A DNA stretch of 64,000 bases, from contig NZ_JAUSZR010000001.1 in the NCBI RefSeq assembly GCF_030817835.1, positions 1,178,001-1,242,000 of the forward strand. Direction: 5' to 3'. Origin of the DNA: Pseudarthrobacter sp. W1I19 (GTDB lineage Bacteria > Actinomycetota > Actinomycetes > Actinomycetales > Micrococcaceae). The notes beneath the pieces were generated by a model. The model made no database searches, had not been told where the DNA came from, and worked only from the letters and a program-made list of their open reading frames with translations. Made by a program: the position numbers and the translations under genes. Below are positions 25,561 to 34,805 of the stretch, in pieces. Position 1 is the first letter of the stretch. The number at the start of each line of letters is the position of its first letter.

Positions 25561-25965
25561 TTACGGCGTGCGCTCCTTCAGCGCATCACGGATCTCGGTG
25601 AGCAGCGCCACCTGCGGATCCTCTGCCGCATCCTCTTTAACGTCTTTGTTAATCCCCAGCCGGCGGTTCCGGCGCTCGATCATCAGGTTCATCGGCATCA
25701 CCACCACAAAGTAGATGGCCGCCGAGATCAGCAGGAAATTAACGATCGCCGTCAGCAGGACGCCAAACTCGATGGCGTTGCCATTGAGCTCAACCTTGGC
25801 GAAGCTGTCGAAGTTGGGGGAACCCACAATGGCCGCGACGAAGGGCATCAGTACCTTGTTCACCAAGGCAGTGACCACCGCCCCGAAGGCGGTGCCGATC
25901 ACGACGGCAACGGCAAGGTCAACAACGTTGCCCTTCATAATAAAGTTCTTGAATCCAGTCAGCAT
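25561..25965 (-). CDS. mscL: Large-conductance mechanosensitive channel
   Basis: This 134-residue MscL has an N-terminal amphipathic helix and TM1 (MLTGFKNFIMKGNVVDLAVA, then VVIGTAFGAVVTALV), a periplasmic loop (about 45-68), TM2 (about 69-92) and a charged C-terminal bundle helix. It forms a pentameric pore that opens under membrane tension to release osmolytes during hypo-osmotic shock. That fits an organism with a trehalose operon. The ATG at 25965 lies 7 nt after TAGCTT, so the mRNA is probably leaderless. Its terminator was split by the IS element. Confidence 0.96.
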   Translation of the reverse strand: MLTGFKNFIMKGNVVDLAVAVVIGTAFGAVVTALVNKVLMPFVAAIVGSPNFDSFAKVELNGNAIEFGVLLTAIVNFLLISAAIYFVVVMPMNLMIERRNRRLGINKDVKEDAAEDPQVALLTEIRDALKERTP

Positions 25966-25972
25966 AGGAACC

Positions 25973-25978
25973 AAGCTA
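25973..25978 (-). promoter_or_regulatory. -10 box for leaderless mscL
   Basis: TAGCTT on the minus strand ends 7 nt before the ATG at 25965. It favours that ATG over the in-frame TTG at 25974, which overlaps the hexamer. Confidence 0.5.
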
Positions 25979-26058
25979 GCGCATGTCCCACGGCCTGGAT
26001 TTCAGTTCTTCCGGGTCCAAGGGCCGTCACGCGGTTTTGCAAGACACGACAGAACGTT

Positions 26059-27657
26059 TCAGGCAGCGGCTGCAGGATTCTTTTGCGCCTGGAAGGTTAG
26101 GTCCAGAGCCCAGTCTTGGGGAGCTGAGGGGCCAAGCTGCCAAACGTACTCGTTTTTGAGTTTCGCCCCATCAGATTTGAACGGGCCGGTGCGCATCGCA
26201 TAGAACGCAACTGTGGGCAGGCTTGAGTCCGCCGATGTCAGGATTGCATTGTTGAAATCACCGTTCATTGCTCTCAGTTGCTTGAGGATGTAGTTCCTGT
26301 ACGCAACCTCGTCCAAGGTGCGCTCGTGGGTGGCTTTGGCAGTAAGCTGCAACGCGATGTGCAGTTGCCGGTTGCCCTGCTCATCTTCGAAACTGACGAG
26401 TCGATGGTTTTCTACTGCAGCGAGAAGGCTCCGGTCGCCGCTGAGGACGTCGCGCAGCGCATCCGGCGCGACGACGGCCCCGTTGAAGTCGACGGACATG
26501 TCGCTCCTCCCGTAGTGGAAGAGCAGGGGGAGATCGAGGAACTGTTGACGAATGATGTGTGCGAGCCCGAATTCCTTGAGCACGGCGTTGAGGTCGCGCA
26601 CCCGCAGCACGTGCCCGCGGTCATGGATGTTGTAACGGATCCGCGGATTGACGTTCTCCTTGCGCACGATCGTGACGACGAGTTCGCCGTTCTCGTTCGT
26701 TTCCATCAGGTAGTCGTACGGATTGAACTGGAAAATCATCGGGAGCACACCGTACTCTGCCTGCTTGGTGAGCCTCACGGACAGTTCAGCGTTAGAAGCG
26801 ATGGCCTGCCGGAGCGCCACCGTGTAGTCAGTTTCGATTGCGATGTTGATTTCAAGGTCAGAGGCCCCGTAGGAGCCGAAGGCGCTGTGGGCGTACTTCG
26901 TGATGTGCGCGCGCATGTTTTCGCTGATGCCCTCGCCGCCGAAGGCCGCCACGATGTCGTAGTCTTCCCAATTGATGCGCTCATCTTCGAACAAAGCCTT
27001 CAGGAAGGGCGGGTAACTCAGGATGATGTACGTGTAGTCCACGCCAAACTCGAGCATCGTGGCGATTACCTTGTTGCGGTCCGGGCCTATGGACTTGATC
27101 ATTGTGACATCCGTGAGGGAGGTGCTGACGTTCATCCCGGTCGCCCACGCTCCGAGCGAGAAGCAGTTGAGCACGAACGGCTGCTTCTTGAGGGTTTCCG
27201 CAGTCCGGGAAAAGCCAACTTGGAGCAACTGCCGTGTGGCGAGGCGTTCCTCCAGGCCTCGAACCCAGCTGGTGGGAACGCCTGAACTCCCAGAGGATTC
27301 GTCGACTACCACGCCGTGGCGGGGAAGTACGCCGTCGACGCTGCGGGCGGGAATGGTCCAGCGCTTGATATAGCTGTCTTTGTCCATCTCTGGCAGCGCT
27401 GCGAAGGCCTGGGTAAGTGTTTTGCCCCCGAGGGAAAGCTTGCCAGGTACTCCCTGTTCGGCGAGAAACTCGCGGTAGGCAGGGACGCGTTTGGCTGCCC
27501 TTTCAAAGGTCCGCCATGCCCTCCAGCGTCCGGCGGTCCACCGGAACGGTTCGATGCCCGGCATCAGCAGTATCCGGTGCGTGGAAATTCTCGGGGTGAA
27601 CAGTCCAACAAACCTGTCCATCAGAAACACGAATACGAATATGAACCTTTTATTCAC
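26059..27657 (-). CDS. PaaK-like adenylate-forming ligase of unknown substrate
   Basis: This 532-residue protein resembles phenylacetate-CoA-ligase-type members of the ANL superfamily. The phosphate-binding loop is DESSGSSGVPTSW (about 110-122), the aromatic/substrate-site motif is FGSYGASDLE, an A7-like RYNIHDRGHV follows, and a hinge-like HYGRSDMSVDFNGAVV (about residue 395) precedes the C-terminal lid domain. These suggest acyl-adenylate formation; the substrate cannot be told. A GTG at 27657 with AGGAG upstream is used; it overlaps the nitroreductase-like gene by 8 nt, so the two are one operon. The first 20 residues are hydrophobic, which is unusual for the family and hints at membrane association. 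Confidence 0.75.
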   Translation of the reverse strand: MNKRFIFVFVFLMDRFVGLFTPRISTHRILLMPGIEPFRWTAGRWRAWRTFERAAKRVPAYREFLAEQGVPGKLSLGGKTLTQAFAALPEMDKDSYIKRWTIPARSVDGVLPRHGVVVDESSGSSGVPTSWVRGLEERLATRQLLQVGFSRTAETLKKQPFVLNCFSLGAWATGMNVSTSLTDVTMIKSIGPDRNKVIATMLEFGVDYTYIILSYPPFLKALFEDERINWEDYDIVAAFGGEGISENMRAHITKYAHSAFGSYGASDLEINIAIETDYTVALRQAIASNAELSVRLTKQAEYGVLPMIFQFNPYDYLMETNENGELVVTIVRKENVNPRIRYNIHDRGHVLRVRDLNAVLKEFGLAHIIRQQFLDLPLLFHYGRSDMSVDFNGAVVAPDALRDVLSGDRSLLAAVENHRLVSFEDEQGNRQLHIALQLTAKATHERTLDEVAYRNYILKQLRAMNGDFNNAILTSADSSLPTVAFYAMRTGPFKSDGAKLKNEYVWQLGPSAPQDWALDLTFQAQKNPAAAA

Positions 27658-28729
27658 GGAGGGGCTCCTGTAGTGACGTGTCCTCGGGCAATGGACTAAG
27701 CAAGGTTGAGGTGGCGGGTCGGCGGTGTGCGGCTGGAGGGCGTGCGCTGTAGCCGAATCTGAAGAGCATCCAAGCCATTCTGTCCGCGTCTTCGTGAATT
27801 CCCGCCGCCCGAACGAATTCGGCGTGAGAAGCCGGGTTGGTGATGACCGTGCCGAAGGGATGAAGGCACACGCCTTTTTCAGTGAAGAAAAGCCAGACCC
27901 GCATGAACGTACGTCCGGCTTCCAGATAATCGGCGGGCCCGGCGAACGAGCCTTCCAGCCACCCGAGCTGCCGCACCCCGCGCATCGTCCGCAAGTAGAT
28001 GGCTCTAATTAAGCCGCCGATCAAGGGGAATGACCACAAGCCCCGGTGCCTCATCGCGAAACGAAGCACCGGACCCGGCATGATCATGGTTTCTGCGCTG
28101 AGGCCGTCCGCCAGTGCGGCCGCTTCATCTTTTGAGAACCGCAACCAGTGCATAATTTCGGCGTAAACGGCATCATTGCGCAAGTCCGAAAATAGAGTCT
28201 TCTGGTTGATTTGCACGAGTAAAGAAACAATGTGGGCATCAGTGGTGGAGCGAAATTCGTATCCTTGCGCGGCGGCGATCGAAGAAGCTGACGCAAGTAA
28301 CTCATTGCCCACAATCTTGCTGTCATAGGGCAGGCGGGACGTTCGCCTGGACCGGAATGCGGCAAGCCGCTGTTGGGCCGTAGACTGCACCTCGTCGTCC
28401 CCGGCGGTGGGTTCCAATCGCACCGTGCCAATAAGATGCAACCGGTCCGCGGCTGCGAAATCCATGTCCGAATGTTCAAGGGTTTCTATTATCCGGTAGC
28501 CGCGGGCAGCGGCGACCACGGACAACGACTCCAAAAAGACGCCCGCACAAACATGGCCGAAAGGGATACCAAACGATTCGGCGGGCAGTCCGAGGTCAAG
28601 ATCGTAATAGACAACTGCCGCCGTGTCACTGATGGCCCTCAGCTTGATCGGCTGGGAGTTATGGGGTGAGGGATACCAGCGAACGTCATCAACGAGATCG
28701 AGCCAAAGGGCTCCAGTATCCATAACCAT
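27650..28729 (-). CDS. Nitroreductase-superfamily protein (Acg-like)
   Basis: This 359-residue protein has the FMN-phosphate-binding signature YPSPHNSQPIKLR (about 19-31), a second half with SRLPYDSKI, and a C-terminal region (AGRTFMRVWLFFTEKGVCLHPFG, shown here as a landmark near residues 285-310). This two-lobed layout is that of Acg-type proteins, which may bind FMN without a lid helix. It heads the operon with the ligase gene. The ATG is 6 nt after TAGATT with no ribosome-binding site. Substrate and reaction are unknown. Confidence 0.72.
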   Translation of the reverse strand: MVMDTGALWLDLVDDVRWYPSPHNSQPIKLRAISDTAAVVYYDLDLGLPAESFGIPFGHVCAGVFLESLSVVAAARGYRIIETLEHSDMDFAAADRLHLIGTVRLEPTAGDDEVQSTAQQRLAAFRSRRTSRLPYDSKIVGNELLASASSIAAAQGYEFRSTTDAHIVSLLVQINQKTLFSDLRNDAVYAEIMHWLRFSKDEAAALADGLSAETMIMPGPVLRFAMRHRGLWSFPLIGGLIRAIYLRTMRGVRQLGWLEGSFAGPADYLEAGRTFMRVWLFFTEKGVCLHPFGTVITNPASHAEFVRAAGIHEDADRMAWMLFRFGYSARPPAAHRRPATSTLLSPLPEDTSLQEPLRE

Positions 28730-28735
28730 GTGGTC

Positions 28736-28741
28736 AATCTA
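28736..28741 (-). promoter_or_regulatory. -10 box for the nitroreductase-ligase operon
   Basis: TAGATT on the minus strand ends 6 nt before the ATG at 28729. No -35 consensus is visible at 16-18 bp. Confidence 0.5.
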
Positions 28742-28848
28742 TGAGACGCAGATAACAATATCCGTCTAGGTGCGCATATCCTTCGCAAGACTTGAGGAAA
28801 CAACGGCGTACGGCGCTTTCTGACCTGGCGGGACAGTGAGTATCCTTG

Positions 28849-29724
28849 TCACGGATACCCCGGCGCCGCCTCCACGCCAAAGTACTCCTCCAGCGTGTTG
28901 ATGCCGCGGTTCAGCATGTCCGTAGCCGCCTCCACGCCGACGTACCGCAGGTGCCACGGCTCGTAGTAGTACCCCGTGATCGGGTGGAACATCCACGGAT
29001 ACCGCACCACAAACCCGAAGCGGTGCCCGTTCGCCTTCGCCCACACAGCCGCGGGCTGGTCTGCGAAGCACGGCTGGAAACTGCATGCGCCCCCGCCGTC
29101 CGCGATATCGAATGCCCAGCCGGTCTGGTGTTCCGAGTAGCCCGGCCGGGCGCTGGCCGTGTCAGCGTCGGCCTGGCCGCGCGAGGCGACGTACCCGTTG
29201 TAAGTCGCCACCTGCGTCGAATAGGAGCGGTACCCACTCGCCAGGACCATCGCGACGCCATCCTGCGCCGCAGCCGCGAACATCGCCTCGGCGGCGGCCG
29301 CCGCCGTGCTGTTCAGCAGCGCCGCTTCACCGGACGCGGTAGTCGCGACGGCGGGTGGCACCAGGTCAGCCGGCACGTAGTCCGCGGGCACCAGCGGCCG
29401 GTGCTTGTTGACCACCAGCCACGGACTCGCGGGATCCGTGAGGGAGAACTGCCGCGGCAGCGCCGAGGAGGGCGACGGCGTGGGGGACGCCTCCGAAGGC
29501 GGGGGAGCCGCCGTCGCGCCCTCCGCCGTCGTGATTGTCGCGGAGACGGAAGGCGACGGTGGCGCAGTGGGGGAGGCCGACGACGGCGCCACCGCCTCAG
29601 GTGCCGCCGGCGTGCAGGCAGCCAGGACGGTGAGCCCTGCTCCCGCCGCGAGGAAGCGGGTGAAGCTGCGCCGGCTGGGCGCCGTCCCTGCAGGTCCGGC
29701 AGCAGGAGCGCAGTCGTAGCACAC
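28849..29724 (-). CDS. M15-family D,D-carboxypeptidase (VanY-like), probable Tat lipoprotein
   Basis: This 291-residue protein has a twin-arginine motif (SRRSFTRFL, about 17-25) and a lipobox (LTVLAAC, Cys near 37), a Ser/Pro/Ala-rich linker (about 40-105) and a C-terminal M15 peptidase domain: SGYRSYSTQVATYNGY, the zinc ligands in SEHQTGWAFDIAD and EPWHLRYVG. It should trim the terminal D-Ala of peptidoglycan stem peptides outside the cell. The GTG at 29724 is a few bases after the coaA stop, so it may share the coaA transcript. The Tat plus lipobox pair implies folded export before anchoring. Confidence 0.88.
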   Translation of the reverse strand: MCYDCAPAAGPAGTAPSRRSFTRFLAAGAGLTVLAACTPAAPEAVAPSSASPTAPPSPSVSATITTAEGATAAPPPSEASPTPSPSSALPRQFSLTDPASPWLVVNKHRPLVPADYVPADLVPPAVATTASGEAALLNSTAAAAAEAMFAAAAQDGVAMVLASGYRSYSTQVATYNGYVASRGQADADTASARPGYSEHQTGWAFDIADGGGACSFQPCFADQPAAVWAKANGHRFGFVVRYPWMFHPITGYYYEPWHLRYVGVEAATDMLNRGINTLEEYFGVEAAPGYP

Positions 29725-29729
29725 CTGTG

Positions 29730-30695
29730 CTAGACCTTCCGCAGCAGCATGCGGCGGATCGAGTGGTCCGCATCCTTGGTGAGCACCAGCTGCGCCCGGC
29801 CGCGCGTGGGGAGGACGTTCTCCTCCAGGTTGGGCTCATTGATGCGCTTCCAGATGTCCCGCGCGGTGCTCTCGGCCTCGTCATCGGACAGGCTCGCATA
29901 CCGGTGGAAGTAGGACTCGGGCTGGGCGAAGGCTGTGCTGCGCAGCTTGCGGAACCTGTCCACGTACCACTCTTCGATGTAGGAGGTCTTGGCGTCCACA
30001 TAGATGGAGAAGTCAAAGAAATCGCTCAGCGCCAGCCCCTGCTTGCCGTCATGCCGCGGCCGGGCCGGGGCCAGGACGTTGAGCCCCTCCACGATCAGCA
30101 CGTCCGGGCGGCGGACCACCACTTCCTTGCCCGGAACAATGTCGTACGTGACGTGGGAGTACCAGGGCGCCCGGACTTCCTCGGCGCCACTCTTGATTTC
30201 GCTCACAAAACGCAGCAGCGCCCGGCGGTCGTAGGACTCCGGGAAGCCCTTGCGTTCCAGCAGCTGCCGGCGTTTCAACTCTGCCAGCGGGTACAGGAAA
30301 CCGTCCGTGGTGATCAGTTCAACGTTCGGGGTGCCGGGCCAGCGCCGCAGCATTTCGCGAAGCACGCGGGCAATGGTGGACTTGCCAACCGCCACTGAGC
30401 CCGCCACGCCGATCACAAACGGGGTGCGCTGGGTCTGCTCGCCCAGGAAGGTGGTGGTGGCGGCGTGCAGTTGGCCGGCTGCCTCAACATACAGGTGCAG
30501 GAGCCTGGAGAGCGGCAGGTAGACCTCCCGGACTTCCTTCAGGTCCAGGGGATCGCCAAGGCCGCGGAGACGGAAGATATCCTCCTCGTTAAGAGGCTGT
30601 TCCATCTCGTCTGCGAGCCGGGACCAGGTCTGCCGGTCCAGCTCGACGAACGGGGAGACACCCTCTCCGTTCGCTTCGTTGCGTTGCACAGTCAC
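29730..30695 (-). CDS. coaA: Type I pantothenate kinase
   Basis: This 321-residue enzyme phosphorylates pantothenate, the first and usually rate-limiting step of coenzyme A synthesis. It has the P-loop [26 protein letters not shown] (pantothenate/phosphate site), [11 protein letters not shown] and [18 protein letters not shown]. The GTG at 30695 is chosen since family members start close to the [16 protein letters not shown] segment and CAGAAT lies 7 nt upstream; a longer frame to 30737 adds no conserved residues. It is divergent from glmS. Confidence 0.95.
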   Translation of the reverse strand: MTVQRNEANGEGVSPFVELDRQTWSRLADEMEQPLNEEDIFRLRGLGDPLDLKEVREVYLPLSRLLHLYVEAAGQLHAATTTFLGEQTQRTPFVIGVAGSVAVGKSTIARVLREMLRRWPGTPNVELITTDGFLYPLAELKRRQLLERKGFPESYDRRALLRFVSEIKSGAEEVRAPWYSHVTYDIVPGKEVVVRRPDVLIVEGLNVLAPARPRHDGKQGLALSDFFDFSIYVDAKTSYIEEWYVDRFRKLRSTAFAQPESYFHRYASLSDDEAESTARDIWKRINEPNLEENVLPTRGRAQLVLTKDADHSIRRMLLRKV

Positions 30696-30702
30696 TTTAG
30701 AG

Positions 30703-30708
30703 ATTCTG
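30703..30708 (-). promoter_or_regulatory. -10 box for leaderless coaA
   Basis: CAGAAT on the minus strand ends 7 nt before the coaA GTG at 30695. The divergent glmS -10 lies 110 bp away at 30819-30824. Confidence 0.45.
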
Positions 30709-30818
30709 CCCCCAGCCCGGCTGAGAGCGAAATGCATGTGCGCTGGAGCACACTCTCCTGCGCAACAGAAGCGGCCGGTGCGCCGCGTCCCGGTTTAAGT
30801 CCCGGGCACCCCTGCCGA

Positions 30819-30824
30819 TAGTCT
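30819..30824 (+). promoter_or_regulatory. -10 box for leaderless glmS
   Basis: TAGTCT ends 7 nt before the glmS ATG (30832). A GAGG stretch overlaps the spacer only three bases from the start codon, too close for a normal ribosome-binding site. Confidence 0.5.
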
Positions 30825-30831
30825 TGAGGCT

Positions 30832-32718
30832 ATGTGTGGAATCGTAGGATACGTGGGCCGTTCTGGTAACGGCGGAAGTCACAGTGCGCTGGATGTGGTC
30901 CTTGAAGGACTGCGCCGCCTGGAGTACCGGGGCTACGACTCCGCAGGGGTCGCTGTTGTGTCCCAGGGTTTGATTGAATCCCGGAAAAAGTCGGGCAAGC
31001 TGAGCAATTTGATTGCCGAGCTGGAAGCCCGTCCGCTGCCGGACACGGTCACCGGGATCGGCCACACTCGCTGGGCCACCCATGGTGGTCCCACCGACCG
31101 CAATGCGCACCCGCACCTGGCGGACGACGGCAAGCTCGCCGTCATCCACAACGGCATCATCGAAAACTTTGCCGAGCTCAAGCTTGAGCTGCTGGACAAG
31201 GGCGTGACGTTCCTTTCCGAGACGGACACCGAGGTGGCCGCGGCCCTGCTGGGTGACATCTTCCGGAACAAGCTCGGCGGCGACGTTTCCGACGGCGGCC
31301 TGACCCGGGCCATGGAGCTGGCCTGCCAGCGCCTGGAGGGCGCCTTCACCCTGCTCGCCGTCCACGCCGACCAGCCCGACGTGGTGGTGGCCGCCCGCCG
31401 CAACTCACCCCTGGTGGTGGGCCTGGGCGACGGTGAGAACTTCCTCGGCTCGGACGTATCCGGGTTCATCGACTACACCCGCCGCGCAGTGGAACTGGGC
31501 CAGGACCAGATCGTCACCATCACCGCGGACACCGTGCAGATCACGGACTTCTATGGCAAGCCGGCCGAGGGCAAGGAATACCACGTGGACTGGGACCCGG
31601 CGTCCGCGGAAAAGGGCGGGTTCAGCTCGTTCATGGAGAAGGAAATCCATGACCAGCCCGACGCCGTGGCGCAGACCCTGCTGGGCCGCTCGGACATCAA
31701 CGGCAAACTGACGCTGGACGAGCTGCGGATCGATGTTGAGCGGCTGAAGCAGGTCAACAAGATCATCGTGCTGGCCTGCGGCACGGCCGCCTACGCCGGC
31801 ACCGTGGCCAAGTACGCCATCGAGAACTGGTGCCGGATCCCCACCGAGGTGGAGCTCGCGCATGAGTTCCGCTACCGCGACCCCATCCTGGATGAGAACA
31901 CCCTGGTGGTGTCCATCAGCCAGTCCGGCGAGACCATGGACACGTTGATGGCCGTCCGCTACGCCCGCGAACAGGGCGCGAAGACCATCTCCATCTGCAA
32001 CACCAACGGCTCCACCATCCCGCGTGAGTCCGACGCCGTGCTGTACACCCACGCCGGCCCGGAAATCGCTGTGGCCTCCACCAAGGCATTCCTGGCCCAG
32101 ATCACCGCCGCATACCTGCTGGGCCTGTACCTGGCACAGCTGCGCGGGAACATCTTCTCCGGCCAGATCAAGGACGTCCTCGCGGACCTGAACAAGATCC
32201 CGGCGAAGATCCAGAAGATCCTGGACAACGCCGGCCCGCTGCGCGAGCTCGCCCGGAGCATGGCCAACGAGAAGTCCGTGCTCTTCCTGGGCCGGCACGT
32301 GGGCTATCCGGTGGCCCTCGAGGGCGCTTTGAAGCTCAAGGAAATCGCGTACATCCACGCCGAAGGCTTCGCCGCCGGCGAGCTCAAGCACGGCCCCATC
32401 GCCCTGATCGACGAAGGCCAGCCGGTGTTCGTGGTGGTCCCGTCCCCCCGCGGCCGCGACTCCCTGCACGCCAAGGTGGTCTCCAACATCCAGGAAGTCC
32501 GGGCCCGCGGCGCCCGCACGCTGGTGATCGCCGAGGAAGGCGACGAAGCCGTGAAGGCCTACGCCGAGCACGTCTTCTACGTCCCCGAAACGCCCACCCT
32601 CCTGATGCCCCTGCTGACCACCGTTCCGCTGCAGATCTTCGCCGCGGAACTCGCCGCAGCCAAGGGCTACGACGTGGACCAGCCCCGCAACCTCGCCAAG
32701 AGCGTCACGGTCGAGTAG
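30832..32718 (+). CDS. glmS: Glutamine-fructose-6-phosphate aminotransferase
   Basis: This 628-residue isomerising enzyme makes glucosamine-6-phosphate from fructose-6-phosphate and glutamine. The N-terminal glutaminase starts MCGIVGYVG (Cys2 nucleophile) and has GHTRWATHG and NGIIENF; two SIS domains follow (SISQSGETMDT and the second at about 480-600), and it ends with the catalytic C-terminal tail PRNLAKSVTVE. Length is normal for actinobacteria. No glmS ribozyme-like leader is possible here as the transcript looks leaderless. GlmM, the next enzyme, is at 22698-24062. Confidence 0.98.
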   Translation: MCGIVGYVGRSGNGGSHSALDVVLEGLRRLEYRGYDSAGVAVVSQGLIESRKKSGKLSNLIAELEARPLPDTVTGIGHTRWATHGGPTDRNAHPHLADDGKLAVIHNGIIENFAELKLELLDKGVTFLSETDTEVAAALLGDIFRNKLGGDVSDGGLTRAMELACQRLEGAFTLLAVHADQPDVVVAARRNSPLVVGLGDGENFLGSDVSGFIDYTRRAVELGQDQIVTITADTVQITDFYGKPAEGKEYHVDWDPASAEKGGFSSFMEKEIHDQPDAVAQTLLGRSDINGKLTLDELRIDVERLKQVNKIIVLACGTAAYAGTVAKYAIENWCRIPTEVELAHEFRYRDPILDENTLVVSISQSGETMDTLMAVRYAREQGAKTISICNTNGSTIPRESDAVLYTHAGPEIAVASTKAFLAQITAAYLLGLYLAQLRGNIFSGQIKDVLADLNKIPAKIQKILDNAGPLRELARSMANEKSVLFLGRHVGYPVALEGALKLKEIAYIHAEGFAAGELKHGPIALIDEGQPVFVVVPSPRGRDSLHAKVVSNIQEVRARGARTLVIAEEGDEAVKAYAEHVFYVPETPTLLMPLLTTVPLQIFAAELAAAKGYDVDQPRNLAKSVTVE

Positions 32719-32735
32719 CAGGCCTGTTGTCTGAC

Positions 32736-32775
32736 AGCGAAACCCCGGGTTCACCAACCCGGGGTTTCCGCTTTT
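32736..32775 (+). terminator. Terminator of glmS
   Basis: AAACCCCGGGTT (32740-32751) pairs perfectly with AACCCGGGGTTT (32756-32767) and is followed by CCGCTTTT. It lies about 20 bp after the glmS stop. Confidence 0.85.
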
Positions 32776-32823
32776 AACTCCTCCTGCGCAGCGCCGTGGT
32801 CCGGCCAGTAACGTGCGTCACCG

Positions 32824-32829
32824 TAGAAT
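32824..32829 (+). promoter_or_regulatory. -10 box for leaderless acpS
   Basis: TAGAAT ends 7 nt before the acpS ATG at 32837. There is no ribosome-binding site between them. Confidence 0.55.
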
Positions 32830-32836
32830 AAGCCGC

Positions 32837-33184
32837 ATGATTGTTGGCATTGGCGTAGACGTTGTAGACATCGAGCGGTTCGGCCGCCAGCTTGAGCGCA
32901 CCCCCGGCCTCCGGGACCGTTTGTTCGTTCCCGCCGAGCGCGAGCTGAACACCAGGTCCTTGGCCGCGCGGTTCGCCGCCAAGGAAGCTGTGGCTAAAGT
33001 CCTCGGCGCGCCGGCCGGCATGAACTGGCAGGACTGCTGGATCGGCCTGGACCACAACGGCCCCACGGTCCAGGTCAAGGGCACTGTGCTGGCCGTCGCC
33101 GAAGCCAAAGGCGTCAAGCGCTGGCACCTCTCCATCAGCCACGACGGCGGCATTGCCACCGCCACAGTCTTGGCCGAAGGCTGA
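32837..33184 (+). CDS. acpS: Holo-[acyl-carrier-protein] synthase
   Basis: This 115-residue phosphopantetheinyl transferase loads 4'-phosphopantetheine from coenzyme A onto acyl carrier proteins. The Mg-binding [14 protein letters not shown] (Asp near residue 8) and [13 protein letters not shown] motifs and the C-terminal [10 protein letters not shown] are all present, and length is standard. It precedes the NAD(P)HX repair gene by 25 bp, so the two are probably one transcript. Confidence 0.96.
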   Translation: MIVGIGVDVVDIERFGRQLERTPGLRDRLFVPAERELNTRSLAARFAAKEAVAKVLGAPAGMNWQDCWIGLDHNGPTVQVKGTVLAVAEAKGVKRWHLSISHDGGIATATVLAEG

Positions 33185-33209
33185 ACCGGCGTCCCGCGCC
33201 ACTGACGCC

Positions 33210-34805
33210 GTGATCAGCGCCTACACCGGAAAACAGATCCGGCAGGCCGAGGAACCACTTCTCGCTGCCGGGCTCGGTGATGTCCTGATGCAGCGCGCCG
33301 CGCACGGGTTGGCGAACGCCGTGATCCGGGAACTGAGATTCCGCGGCCTCCGGACGTACGGTGCGGGCGTTGTGGTCCTCGCCGGTAAAGGAAACAACGG
33401 CGGCGACGGGCTGTATGCCGCAGCGTTCCTCGCCGCCCGCGGGATGCGTACGACGGCGATACTCACCTCCGATTCAGCCCATCCCCAGGCATCGGCTGCT
33501 TTTGAGCGGGCCGGCGGGCGGGTCCGTCACCTTAGTGAGGCGGCGCTCGGCGAGCTGGCAGCAGAAACGGCCCGCGCCGACGTCGTGATTGATGCGGTGC
33601 TGGGGACGGGGGCGAAAGGTGGGCTGCGGGGGAGTGCCGCCAGCTTGGTCGACGCCATAAACGAGGCCCGTGCTCAAGCCGACGCCGCGGGCTTTGTGGT
33701 CGCGTGCGACCTGCCCAGCGGCGTGGATGCGGATACCGGCGGGGTCTGCGAACCGGTCCTCTCCGCAGACCTCACGGTGACCTTCGGAGCAGCCAAAACG
33801 GGCCTGCTCGCCGACCCCGGCGCGGATCATGCCGGCAGGGTGGACGTGGTACCCATTGGCATCGATGAGCACCTCGGCAGGCCGGAGTTGCGCAGGCTCG
33901 AGGATGCTGACGTCGCCCGCCTCCTGCCGCATCCCGCGCGGCGGGCCCACAAATATTCACGTGGAGTGCTGGGAGTGGTGGCCGGCTCGGCAAACTATCC
34001 CGGCGCAGCCGTCCTTGCCTGCCGGGGCGCCCTGGCCGCTGGCGTGGGGATGGTCCGGTACCTGGGGCCGCCCGAGGTGGCGGATCTGGTCCGCCAGTCC
34101 TGCCCCGAAGTGGTTTGCAGTACCGGCGCGGTGGCGGACAACCGGGTCCAGGCCTGGCTGGTGGGCTCAGGAATGGGGCCGGATGACCATGACCAGCTGC
34201 AGCGCGCCAGGGACGCCGTCGGGTCCGGCCTGCCCGTGGTGGCCGACGCCGGGGCGCTGCCCGCCCTTCCCGACCTCCTGGCGCCGCACGTGGTCCTGAC
34301 CCCGCACGCCGGTGAGCTTGCCGCACTGCTGAAGAGGCTGGGCGGCGACGAGGACCGTGCGGCAGTGGAAGCCGGAACCCTTGCCGCCGCCCGGCGGGCG
34401 GCCGCCCTGACCGGTGCAACGGTCCTGCTTAAGGGGGCCACCACGCTGGTGGCCGCGCCCAGCGGGGACGTGTTCAGCCAGGCCGACGGCACTCCGTGGC
34501 TCGCCACTGCAGGCAGCGGCGACGTCCTGGCCGGCGTCATCGGTGCACTGCTCGCCCAGTTGGGTCCCGACGTCGGACGCTACAGTGAGGCGGGCGTGGA
34601 ACCTGAGGTGCGCTGGGCTGCCGTGGCCGCGCTGGGAGCGGCGCTGCACGGCAAAGCCGGGAGGGCGGCGTCGGACGCTATCAGCGGCGGCCCGATCGCT
34701 GCTGGCGGAATCGCGGCGGCCTTGCCTGGCGTATGGGGTAAAGTAAGCACGCTTAGTAACTCTGGGGTCCGGAAACGTAATAGTCACACCTTGCCGTTAC
34801 GGTAG
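33210..34805 (+). CDS. nnr: Bifunctional NAD(P)HX epimerase/dehydratase
   Basis: This 531-residue repair enzyme joins an N-terminal YjeF_N epimerase (about 1-215; GKGNNGGDGLYAAAFLAARG, DAVLGTGAKGG, DLPSGVDADTG) to a C-terminal carbohydrate-kinase-like dehydratase (about 220-500; GSGMGPDDHD, LTPHAGELAALL, KGATTLVAAP and GSGDVLAGVIGA). It restores damaged NADHX/NADPHX. The GTG at 33210 is the likely start; the region between the acpS stop and it is open but not conserved. The last 20 or so residues run close to the treX leader. Confidence 0.93.
   Translation: MISAYTGKQIRQAEEPLLAAGLGDVLMQRAAHGLANAVIRELRFRGLRTYGAGVVVLAGKGNNGGDGLYAAAFLAARGMRTTAILTSDSAHPQASAAFERAGGRVRHLSEAALGELAAETARADVVIDAVLGTGAKGGLRGSAASLVDAINEARAQADAAGFVVACDLPSGVDADTGGVCEPVLSADLTVTFGAAKTGLLADPGADHAGRVDVVPIGIDEHLGRPELRRLEDADVARLLPHPARRAHKYSRGVLGVVAGSANYPGAAVLACRGALAAGVGMVRYLGPPEVADLVRQSCPEVVCSTGAVADNRVQAWLVGSGMGPDDHDQLQRARDAVGSGLPVVADAGALPALPDLLAPHVVLTPHAGELAALLKRLGGDEDRAAVEAGTLAAARRAAALTGATVLLKGATTLVAAPSGDVFSQADGTPWLATAGSGDVLAGVIGALLAQLGPDVGRYSEAGVEPEVRWAAVAALGAALHGKAGRAASDAISGGPIAAGGIAAALPGVWGKVSTLSNSGVRKRNSHTLPLR

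Noticed and set aside
31405..32757. A 450-codon open frame antisense to glmS
   Set aside because: It mirrors glmS codons, has no start signal or recognisable domain, and glmS is intact.
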